A stretch of 64,000 nt of DNA from a virus: positions 1-64,000 of IMG/VR virus record IMGVR_UViG_3300042558_005120; one strand, given 5' to 3'. Made by a program: the position numbers and the translations under genes. The notes below the pieces were generated by a model. That model did not search any database. It was not told the origin of the DNA and was given only the letters and a program-made list of their open reading frames with translations. This document shows, piece after piece, positions 42,770 to 52,631 of the stretch; positions within the stretch are counted from its first letter, which is position 1; every line of letters begins with the position of its first letter.

Positions 42770-44173
42770 TTATACATAACGTTCAGCCATACGTTTCCAA
42801 TTTGCTAACCCACCTAATTTAAAACCAGCTGCTTTTACAAATGTTCTCATACTAACAGATTTTGAATCTTTCATAAATTCAAAAATTTCTTCTTTGTCAG
42901 CAAGTGATAATTCCATTGGTTCAAGTTTTGGAAGTAGAACTCGCATTCTTTCAACAAGTGTTGCGTCATCTGGGCTAACATCAACTAATATTGATCTTGA
43001 ACGAATTGCACCATCGGGATCTGCTTTATCCTTTGGAAGATTTGAGATAAAAATAACCTTTCCAGTAAAGTTGAAATAAGAAGGGAATTCTCCGTTTTCC
43101 TGAGCTTCAAGTTCTCCATCTGGGTCATCCTCATAAATCTTAGGGTCATACAATTCACCTTTCATTCTCTTTTGGTAACTAATCTTACGAACCTTTTTTG
43201 TATCAAGTGCTGCTTTAAGAATATTACGACCGTTTTCATCGCGGAATACTGCATCACAGTCATCAAACACAACAATCTTATCATTGTATTGGAAAAACTT
43301 TTTGTACATCTGTATTGCAGAAACAGCACCTGAGATAATTGTATAATCAACCTCAGCAGTTAGTCCCTCATCTTTCAACGCCTTTTCAACATTATAAGTT
43401 TTACCTGTACCGGCTTTACCAGAGATAAATAAACTATTCATGCCAGGTGCATTGGCAGCAATTCTTCCAGTAATATCATAAATATCTTGTAATGTCTCTT
43501 CAAGATATTGAACTTTATCTTGCAAAGTCATAGTATTTTTTTGTTCAACTGGTGATTCTTTCTCAGTTGCAACCACACCTTCTTTGAAATCGTATATCAT
43601 ACGTCTAGGCACACCAAGCTGTTTGGAAATTTCTCTAACAGATTTTCCGGCATCAAGCAATGCTTCGATTTCTCGTACTTCATTTGGTGTAAGAGAGCCT
43701 TTGGCTTCATAAAGAAGATTATCCATATCCTCATTTTCAAAAATCGTTTTTGCATAAGCTGGATTTGAAATAATCAAAATAAATTCACCAACCAATTTTG
43801 TAATTGGGAACCGTTCAGATGTCATAATATAAGTGGCAACATCTGCAGCGTGATCTTCATAATATTCCAATCCACCAACGATTGCACCTCTGCTAGCAGT
43901 TGGAGGTGTAACACGGAAAGCAGATGTTCCTTTGTTTGCATAGAACATAACACCATCTATGTCTTGGCCTTGAATTGTTTTTGTAACAACAAAAGGAAAT
44001 TTCATATAGCCGTTTCCGGTTTCGCGGTTAACCATCGCAGCAATTAGATCTGCAGCTTTGCTCAGTTTTGGAAAATATCCATCAACCTTTGTCATTAAAT
44101 CCGCAGCTTCAAATAATTGCTTTTTTGACTCATTAATAAATGAGTCGTAATCTTTAAGATATCGTAATCCCAT
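42770..44173 (-). CDS. AAA+ ATPase with capsid-targeting-like N-terminus
   Basis: A 467-residue protein. The N-terminus (YLKDYDSFINES, residues 5-16) matches the shared capsid-targeting-like peptide. Residues about 150-200 hold a helix-turn-helix (SLTPNEVREIEALL...SVREISKQLGVPRRMIYDF). The AAA+ domain spans about 225-420, with Walker A ISGKAGTGKTYN, Walker B IVVFDDCDAVF and a sensor VIFISNLPKDK followed by the arginine in AIRSRSI. The N-terminal 30-145 region is beta-rich. A DNA-remodelling or motor role is plausible. It lies next to gp39 with a TGATATATAAAC box before the start. Confidence 0.8.
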   Translation of the reverse strand: MGLRYLKDYDSFINESKKQLFEAADLMTKVDGYFPKLSKAADLIAAMVNRETGNGYMKFPFVVTKTIQGQDIDGVMFYANKGTSAFRVTPPTASRGAIVGGLEYYEDHAADVATYIMTSERFPITKLVGEFILIISNPAYAKTIFENEDMDNLLYEAKGSLTPNEVREIEALLDAGKSVREISKQLGVPRRMIYDFKEGVVATEKESPVEQKNTMTLQDKVQYLEETLQDIYDITGRIAANAPGMNSLFISGKAGTGKTYNVEKALKDEGLTAEVDYTIISGAVSAIQMYKKFFQYNDKIVVFDDCDAVFRDENGRNILKAALDTKKVRKISYQKRMKGELYDPKIYEDDPDGELEAQENGEFPSYFNFTGKVIFISNLPKDKADPDGAIRSRSILVDVSPDDATLVERMRVLLPKLEPMELSLADKEEIFEFMKDSKSVSMRTFVKAAGFKLGGLANWKRMAERYV

Positions 44174-44196
44174 ACTAATATTTTTTTTATTTTAAT

Positions 44197-44210
44197 AGTT
44201 TATATATCAT
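44197..44210 (-). promoter_or_regulatory. Putative late promoter box for the AAA+ gene
   Basis: Minus-strand ATGATATATAAACT followed by ATTAAAATAAAAAAAATATT up to the ATG at 44173. The box overlaps the end of gp39, so the AAA+ and following gene may form a late unit within the replication block. Confidence 0.5.
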
Positions 44211-44216
44211 TTTACT

Positions 44217-46043
44217 TTAGCGACCTTCTAACCATTTTTTTCTTTTATCTGAACTATTTCCAAATGCCATTTCGATAAATTTGCCTGCAGAACGGTCATT
44301 TTTAATTTTAAACATTTTTCGGTCATCCATAACATGGCCCCAGTCTTGAATACTCAATGAACCTAATCCCTTTAAATACCTAACATTTTTATAGTTCGTA
44401 TTTTCATTTATATATTTACTCCACTCATCGGTTGAATAAAAGTATTTTCTTTTTCCTCCGACTTCTGCAGTTATTAAAGGAATGATTAAAATATTAAGTT
44501 TTCCACTTTCGATTATTTGTGGAAACCATCGGTGAAATAGATTAATAATCAAAGATGCAATGTGTCCAATTCCGTCAGGGTCTGGGTCAGTTGCTATTGT
44601 GATATTTGTAAAACTGCAATTTGTTCCGTCATTTGGCTCGAGGTTTAGGATTTGCATCAAGTCAATAATCTCATCATTGCTTGACAAGTCACTTAATGTC
44701 CTAGCATTTTTAACCTTTCCTTTTAATGAATAAACACCGTCGATTCTTGGGTCTCTTTTTTGTAAAACAGATGCCATCGCAGATAGGCCTTCAACTATAA
44801 ATAAAGTACCTTTACTTTGTGATGGCGGAAAATATTTGTCACTGATTTTTTTCTTTGCAGCTTTCTTTTTACTTTTAATGGTTTTTAATTCGGCCTCTCT
44901 GGTATACTCGTCAATACTTTTTTGAACCAAATTAAACAATTCAGATTTTGGTAATTTACTGAAAAACCCTGCCTTAAAATGTTTGTGTAGAACTTCTTGA
45001 ATTTCAGACTTCTTAATTGCATAACGAGTTTTGTTTTGGTCAGCAAACTTAACTAATGCAGGTGGAAGGTTTAGAACCAACATTGTTTCAAAGAAGTGGT
45101 GAGCATACTGATACTTAAAAATATCATTTGCCCAGTCAGTAACAATTTTTTGATGGATACCTGTACAATTCGCACCGTTGATAAATGAAATACTTGTACT
45201 ATTTTCAGATTTTGGCCACATCAAAATCGAACCTATTTTACTCGTTACTGTAAATGTATCTTTAGGCAAGAAGTTAACATCCAAGTTTATTTTTTTTCCA
45301 TCGAAGATAAATTCAAAATCTAGGTTTGAAATAACAGGGTCGTTCTTTTTTAAGTAGTTTCGGAAAACAAACATCGAGAAAAGATATTCAAAGTCCCATT
45401 CGCTGGCTTTGAATGTGTCTTTTCTTGGAATAAATCGAACAGTCGTTCCAAGTGGTGTCCGATTTCTTTTGTTTAATTCTTCATGGAATTTTTTAAATTG
45501 CTTCCATTTGATTTGAAAAGAAACATCTAGGTTTACTGTATGGATTTCAAATTCATCCGAAAGCATATTTACTAATGCAGCACCCACGCCATTTGTTCCG
45601 ATTAAGGCATCTTCAGAAGTTTCATTATAAAAATTTGACCCGGCACGTAGCATTGACACTGCGGTCTCAACATTTGAAACTCCAGTTTTCGAGTTTTTCT
45701 TTTCGGCATTGATAAATCCGTTTCCGGTATCAGTTACAGTAACTTCTCCGGATTGACTATCTATAGACACGGTAATTTTTTTCATTTCGCCATTAAGCCT
45801 TTTTGCTTCATCAAAGGCGTTGTCTACTATCTCGTTAAGCATTTTATAAAAACCGACTGAAATTGTTTTACTTTTTTCAATCAATTTCCCGGATTCAATA
45901 ATGTGAACTTTTTCTTCGCTCAGGTCGACAGAACCAACATACATAGTTGGCCTCAATAAAGTATGTTCAAAATCACTTAAAGAAACTATTTCCTTTGAGC
46001 TGCTTGCGGACTTTTTAGATAAATTTTTTTCTTTCGTTGCCAT
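44217..46043 (-). CDS. gp39: DNA topoisomerase II large (ATPase) subunit
   Basis: A 608-residue GyrB-like protein from ATG 46043 (MATKEKN), which overlaps the stop of the upstream gene (TAATATG); the TTG six codons upstream is less likely. The GHKL ATPase is clear: LNEIVDNAFDEAKR (about 68-81), VTDTGNGF, and GTNGVGAALVNMLSD (about 145-159). A TOPRIM domain has LFIVEGLSAM (about 395-404) and TDPDPDGIGH (about 470-479). With gp52 it forms the phage topoisomerase. In T4 the large subunit is split as gp39 and gp60; here it is one gene. Confidence 0.92.
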   Translation of the reverse strand: MATKEKNLSKKSASSSKEIVSLSDFEHTLLRPTMYVGSVDLSEEKVHIIESGKLIEKSKTISVGFYKMLNEIVDNAFDEAKRLNGEMKKITVSIDSQSGEVTVTDTGNGFINAEKKNSKTGVSNVETAVSMLRAGSNFYNETSEDALIGTNGVGAALVNMLSDEFEIHTVNLDVSFQIKWKQFKKFHEELNKRNRTPLGTTVRFIPRKDTFKASEWDFEYLFSMFVFRNYLKKNDPVISNLDFEFIFDGKKINLDVNFLPKDTFTVTSKIGSILMWPKSENSTSISFINGANCTGIHQKIVTDWANDIFKYQYAHHFFETMLVLNLPPALVKFADQNKTRYAIKKSEIQEVLHKHFKAGFFSKLPKSELFNLVQKSIDEYTREAELKTIKSKKKAAKKKISDKYFPPSQSKGTLFIVEGLSAMASVLQKRDPRIDGVYSLKGKVKNARTLSDLSSNDEIIDLMQILNLEPNDGTNCSFTNITIATDPDPDGIGHIASLIINLFHRWFPQIIESGKLNILIIPLITAEVGGKRKYFYSTDEWSKYINENTNYKNVRYLKGLGSLSIQDWGHVMDDRKMFKIKNDRSAGKFIEMAFGNSSDKRKKWLEGR

Positions 46044-46044
46044 A

Positions 46045-46701
46045 TTAATAAGTAGTGTCAATAAAATCTTTTTTCAAAACAGAACATTTTTCGTATTCTT
46101 CGAGAATTTCAAAGTGCTTAATCATTTTACTAATTATATCAATTCTTTCTTTGGACGTTGCAAGTTTTATCTGCAAGAACATATCCGAAAAGATAATATT
46201 TTTTTGTTTAAACTTATCTGGATTTTTAATTATAAAGTTATAAACATTCGAATAAAATAATCCAATGTCGCCTTTGGTTTGAAGTTCATCTTCAGGATTA
46301 AATATCCATTCCTCAACGGGTTCTGTTGGTTCTATTCCTTCATTTACTTGTCTTTGATAATCAAGTGCCTTTTGGATTGTTAGCAAAACTCCATTATCTA
46401 CAGCTTCTGTTTGATAGTCAGTCCTAACGTTTTCATCAAAAAGTTCAAGTTCATCAGGCATTTGTAAAACTGGGACTGTAACAACATCACCATAAAGTGG
46501 AACTCCAAAAACTAAAGATGCAATTTGATTTAATGGTTTTTTTCTAGCCATTCCGGTCTCATCGTAAATTAACCAAAAATGGTCAAAACATAAAGGGTCG
46601 ATTGAACTTCCGACTATATCATGGATTTCACCTAATGTAAATGATTCAGTTCTGGGATAAAGAACTGAAACCATGTGATCCACACTAATTTTTACTGCCA
46701 T
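46045..46701 (-). CDS. DUF3846-like protein
   Basis: A 218-residue protein. Residues about 40-80 (DHFWLIYDETGMARKKPLN then SLVFGVPLYGDVVTVPV) follow the DUF3846 pattern (E/D-G, then N, then PLxGDVVVV). The C-terminal 60 residues are helical and end in a UVR-like stretch (FEILEEYEKCSVLKKDFID). Function unknown. It is coupled to gp39 by overlapping stop and start codons. Leader GCATATAAAATAAAAAATG precedes the start. Confidence 0.65.
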   Translation of the reverse strand: MAVKISVDHMVSVLYPRTESFTLGEIHDIVGSSIDPLCFDHFWLIYDETGMARKKPLNQIASLVFGVPLYGDVVTVPVLQMPDELELFDENVRTDYQTEAVDNGVLLTIQKALDYQRQVNEGIEPTEPVEEWIFNPEDELQTKGDIGLFYSNVYNFIIKNPDKFKQKNIIFSDMFLQIKLATSKERIDIISKMIKHFEILEEYEKCSVLKKDFIDTTY

Positions 46702-46753
46702 AAATTAGACATTTTTTATTTTATATGCAAATTTTGCTATTGAGTTTTAACAA

Positions 46754-46785
46754 AAAAAGAAAGTCCGTTTCCAAACTTTCTTTTT
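46754..46785 (-). terminator. Rho-independent terminator after nrdA
   Basis: An 11-bp stem AAAAAGAAAGT/ACTTTCTTTTT around a 10-base loop with extended A and T flanks, 5 bases past the nrdA stop codon on the minus strand. Confidence 0.85.
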
Positions 46786-46790
46786 ATTAA

Positions 46791-49190
46791 TTACGCCGAA
46801 CATCCAAAACAGTCAAAAGGTGAATCTTTTGGTTTTTGTGGTAGAACATCGGGGTCTTTAGCCTTTTCAAATTTGCTAATATCAATGCCCAAATGCTTTG
46901 CGCCTGTCGAAATTGCCTTTCCTTTAAAGTAATATGAAAGTGTTTTTAATCCTTTTTTCCAAGAATAAAAATGTGCTGAAGAAAGTTTCGATAGCGTTGG
47001 TTTTCCAATATAAATATTCATTGATTGTGATTGGTCAATGAACGGCCCACGATCTGCGGCCATATCAATTAGTTCACGTTGCGGAATTTCCCAAATAGTT
47101 CGATACTTTTGAATTAAGTGCTCTAATCTTTTAACTTTTGCTTCATACTTACGGTCGTCTGAGTCGAGATATCTATTGAAATTAATATTTTGAATTGAAC
47201 CGTCATTTAAAATGATTTCATCTTTCAAATCCTCGGACCAAATTCCAAGTTTTTCAAGGTCGCTGATTAAATACTTATTGATAATTGTAATTTCTCCACC
47301 AATTACACTGCGATTAAATATTGCTGAATGTGCTGGTTCAGTCATTTCATACGAACCAGTAATTTTTGCTGAACTCGCAACTGGCATTTGAGCTGTCACC
47401 AATGAATTGGAGATTCCGTGCTCCATTATGTTCTTTTTAAGTTCTGCCCAGTCCCACATTCCTGACAAATCATCTTCTGTTAATCCCCACATATCCCATT
47501 GAAGTTTACCGTTTGCTACAGGTGAACCTTCAAAGTAGTGATATGGTTTATATTCTCCGGATTTGCACAATTCCATGCTTGCAGTTAATGCGGCAAAGTA
47601 TATTGTTTCAAATATCTTTTTATTAAGCTGCTTAGCTTCAGGTGAAGTAAATGTTAAATCCAATAAATAGAAAACATCTGCGAGACCTTGTGTTCCAATA
47701 CCGATTGCTCTTTGTTCTCGTCCACCTTTTTCTCCTTTTGCTGTTGAATAGTTGTTTATATCAATAACTAGATTCAATGCTCTGACTATTTTTTTAACTT
47801 CTTGATACAACTTATCAAAATCAAATCCATTGCCAGAAACGAAATTCTTTAACACAATAGACGATAGTGTACAAATCGCAGTTGTTTCCTCATCCGTTGC
47901 TTGGAAAACCTCAATACACAAATTTGATTGTTTTAAGACACCAATATTTTGGTGATTGGTTTTTCTATTTGCGCTGTCCTTTGCTGCTAAATAAGGAACA
48001 CCCGTTTCAATCTGGGCTTCGATAATGCTGTTCCAAAGTTCTTGAGCTTTAACTTTAACACCAATTCCCGCATCGATTGCTAATTGATAATTTGCTTCAT
48101 ATTCTTCACCGTAACACTCGTGCAAAGGTTTAATCCCAGCTTTCAGAATATCATTTGGACAAAACAAATACCAGTCATCGTTAGACTCAACAGCTCGCAT
48201 AAAGTTATCTGGAACCCATAATGCTGTAAACAAATCTCGGGCACGTTGTTCATCCTTTCCTGCTTGTTTTTTGATTTCCAATAAATCAAAAATATCTTTA
48301 TGCCAAGGCTCAATGTAAATTGCAGCAACACCCGGACGTCTGCCTTGTTGGTTAAAAAATCTTAATGACTCATTAACAATTTTTAAGTATTTCAATAGCC
48401 CACCTGCATAACCACCTGATGAAGAAAGCCGGCTTTCTTTACTTCTAATGTTTGACATACATAATCCAATTCCTGCAGCATCGGCTGAATAAACAGAGAT
48501 ATCTCTTAGCGTATTAAGCAATCCATCTCTGGAATCACCGTCATTATAATGCAAAACACAGGATGCCAATTGTGGTATCTTTGTCCCGGCGTTAATCATA
48601 ATTGGTGTTGCCGGGGATATTAATTGATTTGATAAAGATTTATAATAGTCAATTGCTTCTTCAAATGTTTTTGTGACCCAAAGTGCAACTCTCATATACA
48701 TATGTTGAGGACGTTCTACTACTACGCCTGTCGGCTTTCTCAACAAATACATTTCCCGTAAAGACTTCCAAGCAAAATAATCAAAATTAAAATCGTTATC
48801 ATGGATAAGTTCCGAGTCGATTTTTTCTGCTCCATACTTTTCAATAATGGCAATTAAACCAGGATTGATAATGCCGTCCTCAGCTAATTCCTTCATAGTT
48901 TCACTAAAGCTGGTTTTTGTTTCTCTGTGGTATGAAGAAATTGCAATACTTGCTGCAAGTTTAGAATAATCGTGGTGACTACCTGTATATGCTGCCGCCA
49001 ACTCAGAAATAAGTTTGTCAATTTGAGAAGTTTTCAGAATACCATCAGTTGGTACTGATGTGATAACCTTTGCAAAAATCTCGACCGGGTTTGTTTTTAA
49101 GTTTTTGTTTGCTTTGTTAATACGAGTAAGGATCTTCTGTGGCGCAAACGAAACCACATCGCCGTTTCTTTTTTCAATTTTTAATGACAT
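46791..49190 (-). CDS. nrdA: Ribonucleotide reductase large subunit, aerobic class Ia
   Basis: A 799-residue protein (T4 NrdA: 754). It begins with an ATP-cone-like segment (KIEKRNGDVVSFAPQKILTRIN), which is the allosteric activity site. Catalytic residues are seen in LASCVLHY (first Cys), SNLCIEVF (NxCxE) and AICTLSSIV (third Cys). The C-terminal Cys pair is FDCFGCSA, which accepts electrons from thioredoxin or glutaredoxin. It converts ribonucleotides to deoxyribonucleotides for phage DNA synthesis. No intein is seen in this gene. Followed by a strong terminator. Confidence 0.95.
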   Translation of the reverse strand: MSLKIEKRNGDVVSFAPQKILTRINKANKNLKTNPVEIFAKVITSVPTDGILKTSQIDKLISELAAAYTGSHHDYSKLAASIAISSYHRETKTSFSETMKELAEDGIINPGLIAIIEKYGAEKIDSELIHDNDFNFDYFAWKSLREMYLLRKPTGVVVERPQHMYMRVALWVTKTFEEAIDYYKSLSNQLISPATPIMINAGTKIPQLASCVLHYNDGDSRDGLLNTLRDISVYSADAAGIGLCMSNIRSKESRLSSSGGYAGGLLKYLKIVNESLRFFNQQGRRPGVAAIYIEPWHKDIFDLLEIKKQAGKDEQRARDLFTALWVPDNFMRAVESNDDWYLFCPNDILKAGIKPLHECYGEEYEANYQLAIDAGIGVKVKAQELWNSIIEAQIETGVPYLAAKDSANRKTNHQNIGVLKQSNLCIEVFQATDEETTAICTLSSIVLKNFVSGNGFDFDKLYQEVKKIVRALNLVIDINNYSTAKGEKGGREQRAIGIGTQGLADVFYLLDLTFTSPEAKQLNKKIFETIYFAALTASMELCKSGEYKPYHYFEGSPVANGKLQWDMWGLTEDDLSGMWDWAELKKNIMEHGISNSLVTAQMPVASSAKITGSYEMTEPAHSAIFNRSVIGGEITIINKYLISDLEKLGIWSEDLKDEIILNDGSIQNINFNRYLDSDDRKYEAKVKRLEHLIQKYRTIWEIPQRELIDMAADRGPFIDQSQSMNIYIGKPTLSKLSSAHFYSWKKGLKTLSYYFKGKAISTGAKHLGIDISKFEKAKDPDVLPQKPKDSPFDCFGCSA

Positions 49191-49206
49191 TATCTAATCG
49201 GTTTTT

Positions 49207-50157
49207 TTAAAAATCTTCTGTAAATGTGAGTGGCTCACCAATTCTCGCCTTTTGGTAGTCGATTGTTCTGCCTTCAAAGAAATTGTTTTTGGTTTCAATT
49301 GCTATCTGTTCCATAAATTTAAATGGATTACTAACTCCAAAATGTTTTGGTAATCCAAGTTTAACAAACAATCCGTCAACAACAAACTCTAAATATTGCT
49401 TCATCAAATTCGAGTTCATACCGATAAGTGAAACCGACAAAGATTCTGTAACAAATTCCTTTTCAATTTCCAAAGCGGAAAGTAGAATTTCTTTAATCTT
49501 TTCAGCAGAAGGACGTTGTTCGATATGGTTATTTAAAAGATTGATAGCAAAATCACAATGCAAATTTTCATCTTTAAAAATTAAACCATTTGCTTTTGCT
49601 AGTCCTAACATTAATCCTCTCGATTTTAACCAAAAAATTGAACAAAACGAACCGGAGAAAAAGATGCCTTCGACTGCGGCGAATGCAACTAATTTTTCTT
49701 GGAACGTCCCGTTCTTAATCCAATCAAGTGCCCAGTTTGCTTTTTTCTGAACGATTGGCATATTTTCCAAAGCGTTAAAGCATTCGGCTTTTTCTTTTGA
49801 GTTTGAAATATAAGTATCAATTAACTGAGAATAAGTTTCTGAATGCACGGTTTCCATAAAAATTTGTATCGAATAAAAAGAGCGAGCCTCAGGATATTGA
49901 ACATCATTATAAAAATTCAAGGCTAAGTTCTCATTAACGATTCCATCACTTGCTGCAAAAAATGCCAAGATATTTTTAATAAAAAAGCGTTCATTGTCTG
50001 TTAAAGATTTCCAATCTCGGATGTCGTCTGACAAATCAATCTCGGCCGCGTGCCAAATTGCAGCTTCGTGTGCTTTATAAAAATCCCAAATATCGTGATG
50101 GATAATTGGAAAGGTAACAAACCTGGCATTGCTCGGTTCTAAAATTTTTTCGTTCAT
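49207..50157 (-). CDS. nrdB: Ribonucleotide reductase small subunit
   Basis: A 316-residue diiron protein (T4 NrdB: 388). Iron ligands appear in WHAAEIDLSDD (Asp/Glu), MNFYNDVQYPEARSFYSI is the helix leading to FMETVHSETYS (ExxH), GIFFSGSFCSIFW, and DENLHCDFAINLL (ExxH). The Tyr of SFYSIQIF sits at the position of the radical tyrosine. The C-terminal EPLTFTEDF is the tail that docks on NrdA. Located 16 bases before nrdA. Confidence 0.94.
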   Translation of the reverse strand: MNEKILEPSNARFVTFPIIHHDIWDFYKAHEAAIWHAAEIDLSDDIRDWKSLTDNERFFIKNILAFFAASDGIVNENLALNFYNDVQYPEARSFYSIQIFMETVHSETYSQLIDTYISNSKEKAECFNALENMPIVQKKANWALDWIKNGTFQEKLVAFAAVEGIFFSGSFCSIFWLKSRGLMLGLAKANGLIFKDENLHCDFAINLLNNHIEQRPSAEKIKEILLSALEIEKEFVTESLSVSLIGMNSNLMKQYLEFVVDGLFVKLGLPKHFGVSNPFKFMEQIAIETKNNFFEGRTIDYQKARIGEPLTFTEDF

Positions 50158-50158
50158 T

Positions 50159-50473
50159 TTATTCTGGTTTTTTTATTATATTTAAAATTTTCTCTACTAA
50201 CGGGTACTTTAAATGAGCACCTAATTCGGGTGTTAAGTATATAATCAGCAAAACAATAAATGAAAAATTATTTTCATCAACATAAGTAATTATATCAAAG
50301 TCTTCCCATTTTTCTGAATATGTCTCTAAATAGTCGACTATACTTTTTAATTTATTTTGGTCATCCTGAATCTCTTCTAGCGTATAATTTAGTTTTTTTA
50401 TAATATACGGTTTGTTGGTACGGTTTTCTAATTTATTTATTATACTATCAATAATTTCAATTTTGGTTTTCAT
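50159..50473 (-). CDS. Hypothetical protein
   Basis: A 104-residue acidic protein I do not recognise, Ile/Lys/Glu-rich, with an N-terminal helix (KIEIIDSIINKLENR) and a hydrophobic segment near residues 68-80 (FSFIVLLIIYLT) that could be buried or membrane-associated. It is tightly packed between polymerase N-part and nrdB with 1-base gaps. Confidence 0.7.
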   Translation of the reverse strand: MKTKIEIIDSIINKLENRTNKPYIIKKLNYTLEEIQDDQNKLKSIVDYLETYSEKWEDFDIITYVDENNFSFIVLLIIYLTPELGAHLKYPLVEKILNIIKKPE

Positions 50474-50474
50474 T

Positions 50475-51875
50475 TTAATTATTTAATTGTTGTTCTAAAT
50501 ATTGAATTTCTGCTTCGATTGCTTCGTATTCTTTTTTTGCTGTTTTACGTTTATTATAATAATCAGTCAAAACTGTGCGAAAGATTGAATCTTCCTTTTT
50601 ACTAAAAACTGCCCCGGATGCAGTCAAAATTTCCTTTTCAAAGTCAACAGTTTCCCCAACTTTAATGTTTCGCAAATAAGAGTCCGGAGAAATATTCCAT
50701 TGGCGCATAATAAATGGATATAGAGAAGCAAAGTCCAATGAACCCACCCATTCGTATAATCCAGTTTTCGGGTCAACAACAAAGGCACCTTCGTACTTGC
50801 CTTTTTTCTTTTCAACCTTTTCAGATTTTGGTATTACTTTATTTCGATTTAAACACTCACGGCACATCGCGGCTTCTGCCATATAGATTGGAGAAAATGC
50901 TCGATTGATTTCAACCTTGGTTATGTTTGCAAGTGTTAAAAATGTTTGCAATGTGTTGAGCTTTTCATCAATCAGTTCAACTAATTTGGTATCGACCACA
51001 TTATAAAAAATATACGACTCAAAATCATTATTATATAATTCTTGTAGTGAACCGTTAAATTTTACTTTTTGTACACCCAATGCAGCACTTGCAACAAAGT
51101 CCAGGGTATTGTTTTCTTTAATGTCAACAACCCGATCCCATTTTTTATAGATATCCATATAGTCAACAATCAAACGGTGCATTGGCATCGGATTATCCTT
51201 TCCAACTAATTTCCCAGAAACCGATGAAGGTTTCATATTTATATTAAGTCGCTTACAACGGTTTGTTAAATATTGCCAGTCAAATTTTGTAAAGTTCCAA
51301 CCAGTTAGTAGTGGTAATTTTAAAATTGCTTTATGAAAAAAACTAACTAACATATCGTACTCACTTGAAAACTTCAAATAAGTAAATTCCATAACCATCC
51401 CATTCAACTGCTTTTCCAAGTGTTGATTCATTCGGTTCTCAATACTTTTGATTTGTACTGCAGATAAATCCTTTAATCCCATACAGATCATTTTCTTGCC
51501 ATTACAAAATGCAATTGCTGTTACTGGGTATTTTGCAGTTTCTGGTTTTGGCCATTCGTCTCCAATCTCGACCTCGATATCCATGAACCATTTCTTTGGA
51601 GTATTAAATTCGTAAATTTCATCTATGGTTCCTGACGGCAAAGATTCGATATATTCAATTACTCTAAAGTTAGAGATGTTCTTTGCCTTTTTCTTTTTTA
51701 CTGGCTTGTCGTCCCACGATAAAGTACCAGGATAGGATTTTTCGCCGGACTTACAATACTCCCAATTATACATTTCCTCTTCAGGGATTCTTATGTTTTT
51801 TATCGAGATACCACCTTCTTTATTAAAAAAGGAAATGTTTAATTCTGAGTTTTCTTGTTCAATATCAATTATCAT
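50475..51875 (-). CDS. gp43: DNA polymerase (family B), N-terminal part
   Basis: A 466-residue protein holding the first half of gp43. The 3'-5' exonuclease motifs are KWFMDIEVEIGDEWP (Exo I, about 110-118), GWNFTKFDWQYL (Exo II, about 190-200) and YNVVDTKLVE (Exo III, about 290). Polymerase motif A is SLDFASLYPFIMRQWNI (about 377-393). It ends in the fingers coiled coil (EYEAIEAEIQYLEQQLNN), without an intein. The catalytic motif C is in the other gene at 38528-39715, so activity needs assembly of both. Splitting of gp43 in the fingers is known from Aeromonas T4-like phages. Confidence 0.93.
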   Translation of the reverse strand: MIIDIEQENSELNISFFNKEGGISIKNIRIPEEEMYNWEYCKSGEKSYPGTLSWDDKPVKKKKAKNISNFRVIEYIESLPSGTIDEIYEFNTPKKWFMDIEVEIGDEWPKPETAKYPVTAIAFCNGKKMICMGLKDLSAVQIKSIENRMNQHLEKQLNGMVMEFTYLKFSSEYDMLVSFFHKAILKLPLLTGWNFTKFDWQYLTNRCKRLNINMKPSSVSGKLVGKDNPMPMHRLIVDYMDIYKKWDRVVDIKENNTLDFVASAALGVQKVKFNGSLQELYNNDFESYIFYNVVDTKLVELIDEKLNTLQTFLTLANITKVEINRAFSPIYMAEAAMCRECLNRNKVIPKSEKVEKKKGKYEGAFVVDPKTGLYEWVGSLDFASLYPFIMRQWNISPDSYLRNIKVGETVDFEKEILTASGAVFSKKEDSIFRTVLTDYYNKRKTAKKEYEAIEAEIQYLEQQLNN

Positions 51876-51897
51876 ACTGTAAATTTTATAAAAAATA

Positions 51898-51924
51898 GGA
51901 TTTAATTTTCTATGAATTAAACCC
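51898..51924 (-). terminator. Rho-independent terminator
   Basis: A 10-bp stem GGGTTTAATT/AATTAAATCC (one G-T pair) with a 7-base loop, followed on the minus strand by TATTTTTTATAAAATTT. It closes the accessory unit and lies just before the polymerase N-part gene. The 147 bases between 51876 and 52022 otherwise show nothing recognisable. Confidence 0.7.
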
Positions 51925-52022
51925 TATAAAGTTTTTTAAAAAAATATGATAATTCTAAAACTTTTTTTCTGCTTTCTGCATAAAATAACTATGAGTAGTT
52001 TCGGAAGGTTAAGTATCTAAGC

Positions 52023-52631
52023 TTACCTTTGAGCAACATAACCAGACAAGATCTTTGCATCCTCAATCATTTGATCTTTATGAGTCATAACATCAGATTC
52101 TTTTTCTCCAATATGGTGCCCAACAATAAAACCAATTAAATACTTTTCAATTGAATAGATTGGAACAGTAACAAATTGAGTAACGCCCAGCTTTTCTAGC
52201 TCTTTTTTATCTTTGTAATCAATATCTTCAATATCAATAAGAAAGCATTTTTCAGACAGCATTCTTGTTACCCACTGCGGATATTCTGAAGTTAAAACGT
52301 TTTGTTGAAGTCTTTTGAGTTTTTCGTAACCGGGTGCAACAGATTCATAAGTCATTGAAAACTTCTTCATACTTTTGCCATGAAAGAATTTACCACCGTT
52401 ATGAAATTGAAATATTGAGGCCCTGTCAAAATGATAATTTTTTCTAAATGTTTCCAGCCATTCCTGAACTGCAATCATTTCAATAGCATCTACTTCATTA
52501 ATTATCTCATCCTCTTTCTTTTTCTTCTGAGAAATTCTATAGTCTAATTTAGTTTTAACAACAACGGTAATTAATGCTACACAAATAGTACCAACTGTTG
52601 TAATTAGTGTCTGAATAACATCTACGCTCAT
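52023..52631 (-). CDS. Membrane-anchored GAF-like domain protein
   Basis: A 202-residue protein with an N-terminal membrane helix (about 6-26) followed by a basic stretch (KTKLDYRISQKKKK), then a GAF-like domain: YHFDRASIFQFHNGG..FHG, FSMTYESVAPG, and FVTVPIYSIEKYLIGFIVGHH. Such membrane-anchored GAF-like proteins recur in large phages; ligand and role are unknown. Sensing or host envelope interaction is an inference. It overlaps the next upstream gene by 4 bases. Confidence 0.7.
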   Translation of the reverse strand: MSVDVIQTLITTVGTICVALITVVVKTKLDYRISQKKKKEDEIINEVDAIEMIAVQEWLETFRKNYHFDRASIFQFHNGGKFFHGKSMKKFSMTYESVAPGYEKLKRLQQNVLTSEYPQWVTRMLSEKCFLIDIEDIDYKDKKELEKLGVTQFVTVPIYSIEKYLIGFIVGHHIGEKESDVMTHKDQMIEDAKILSGYVAQR

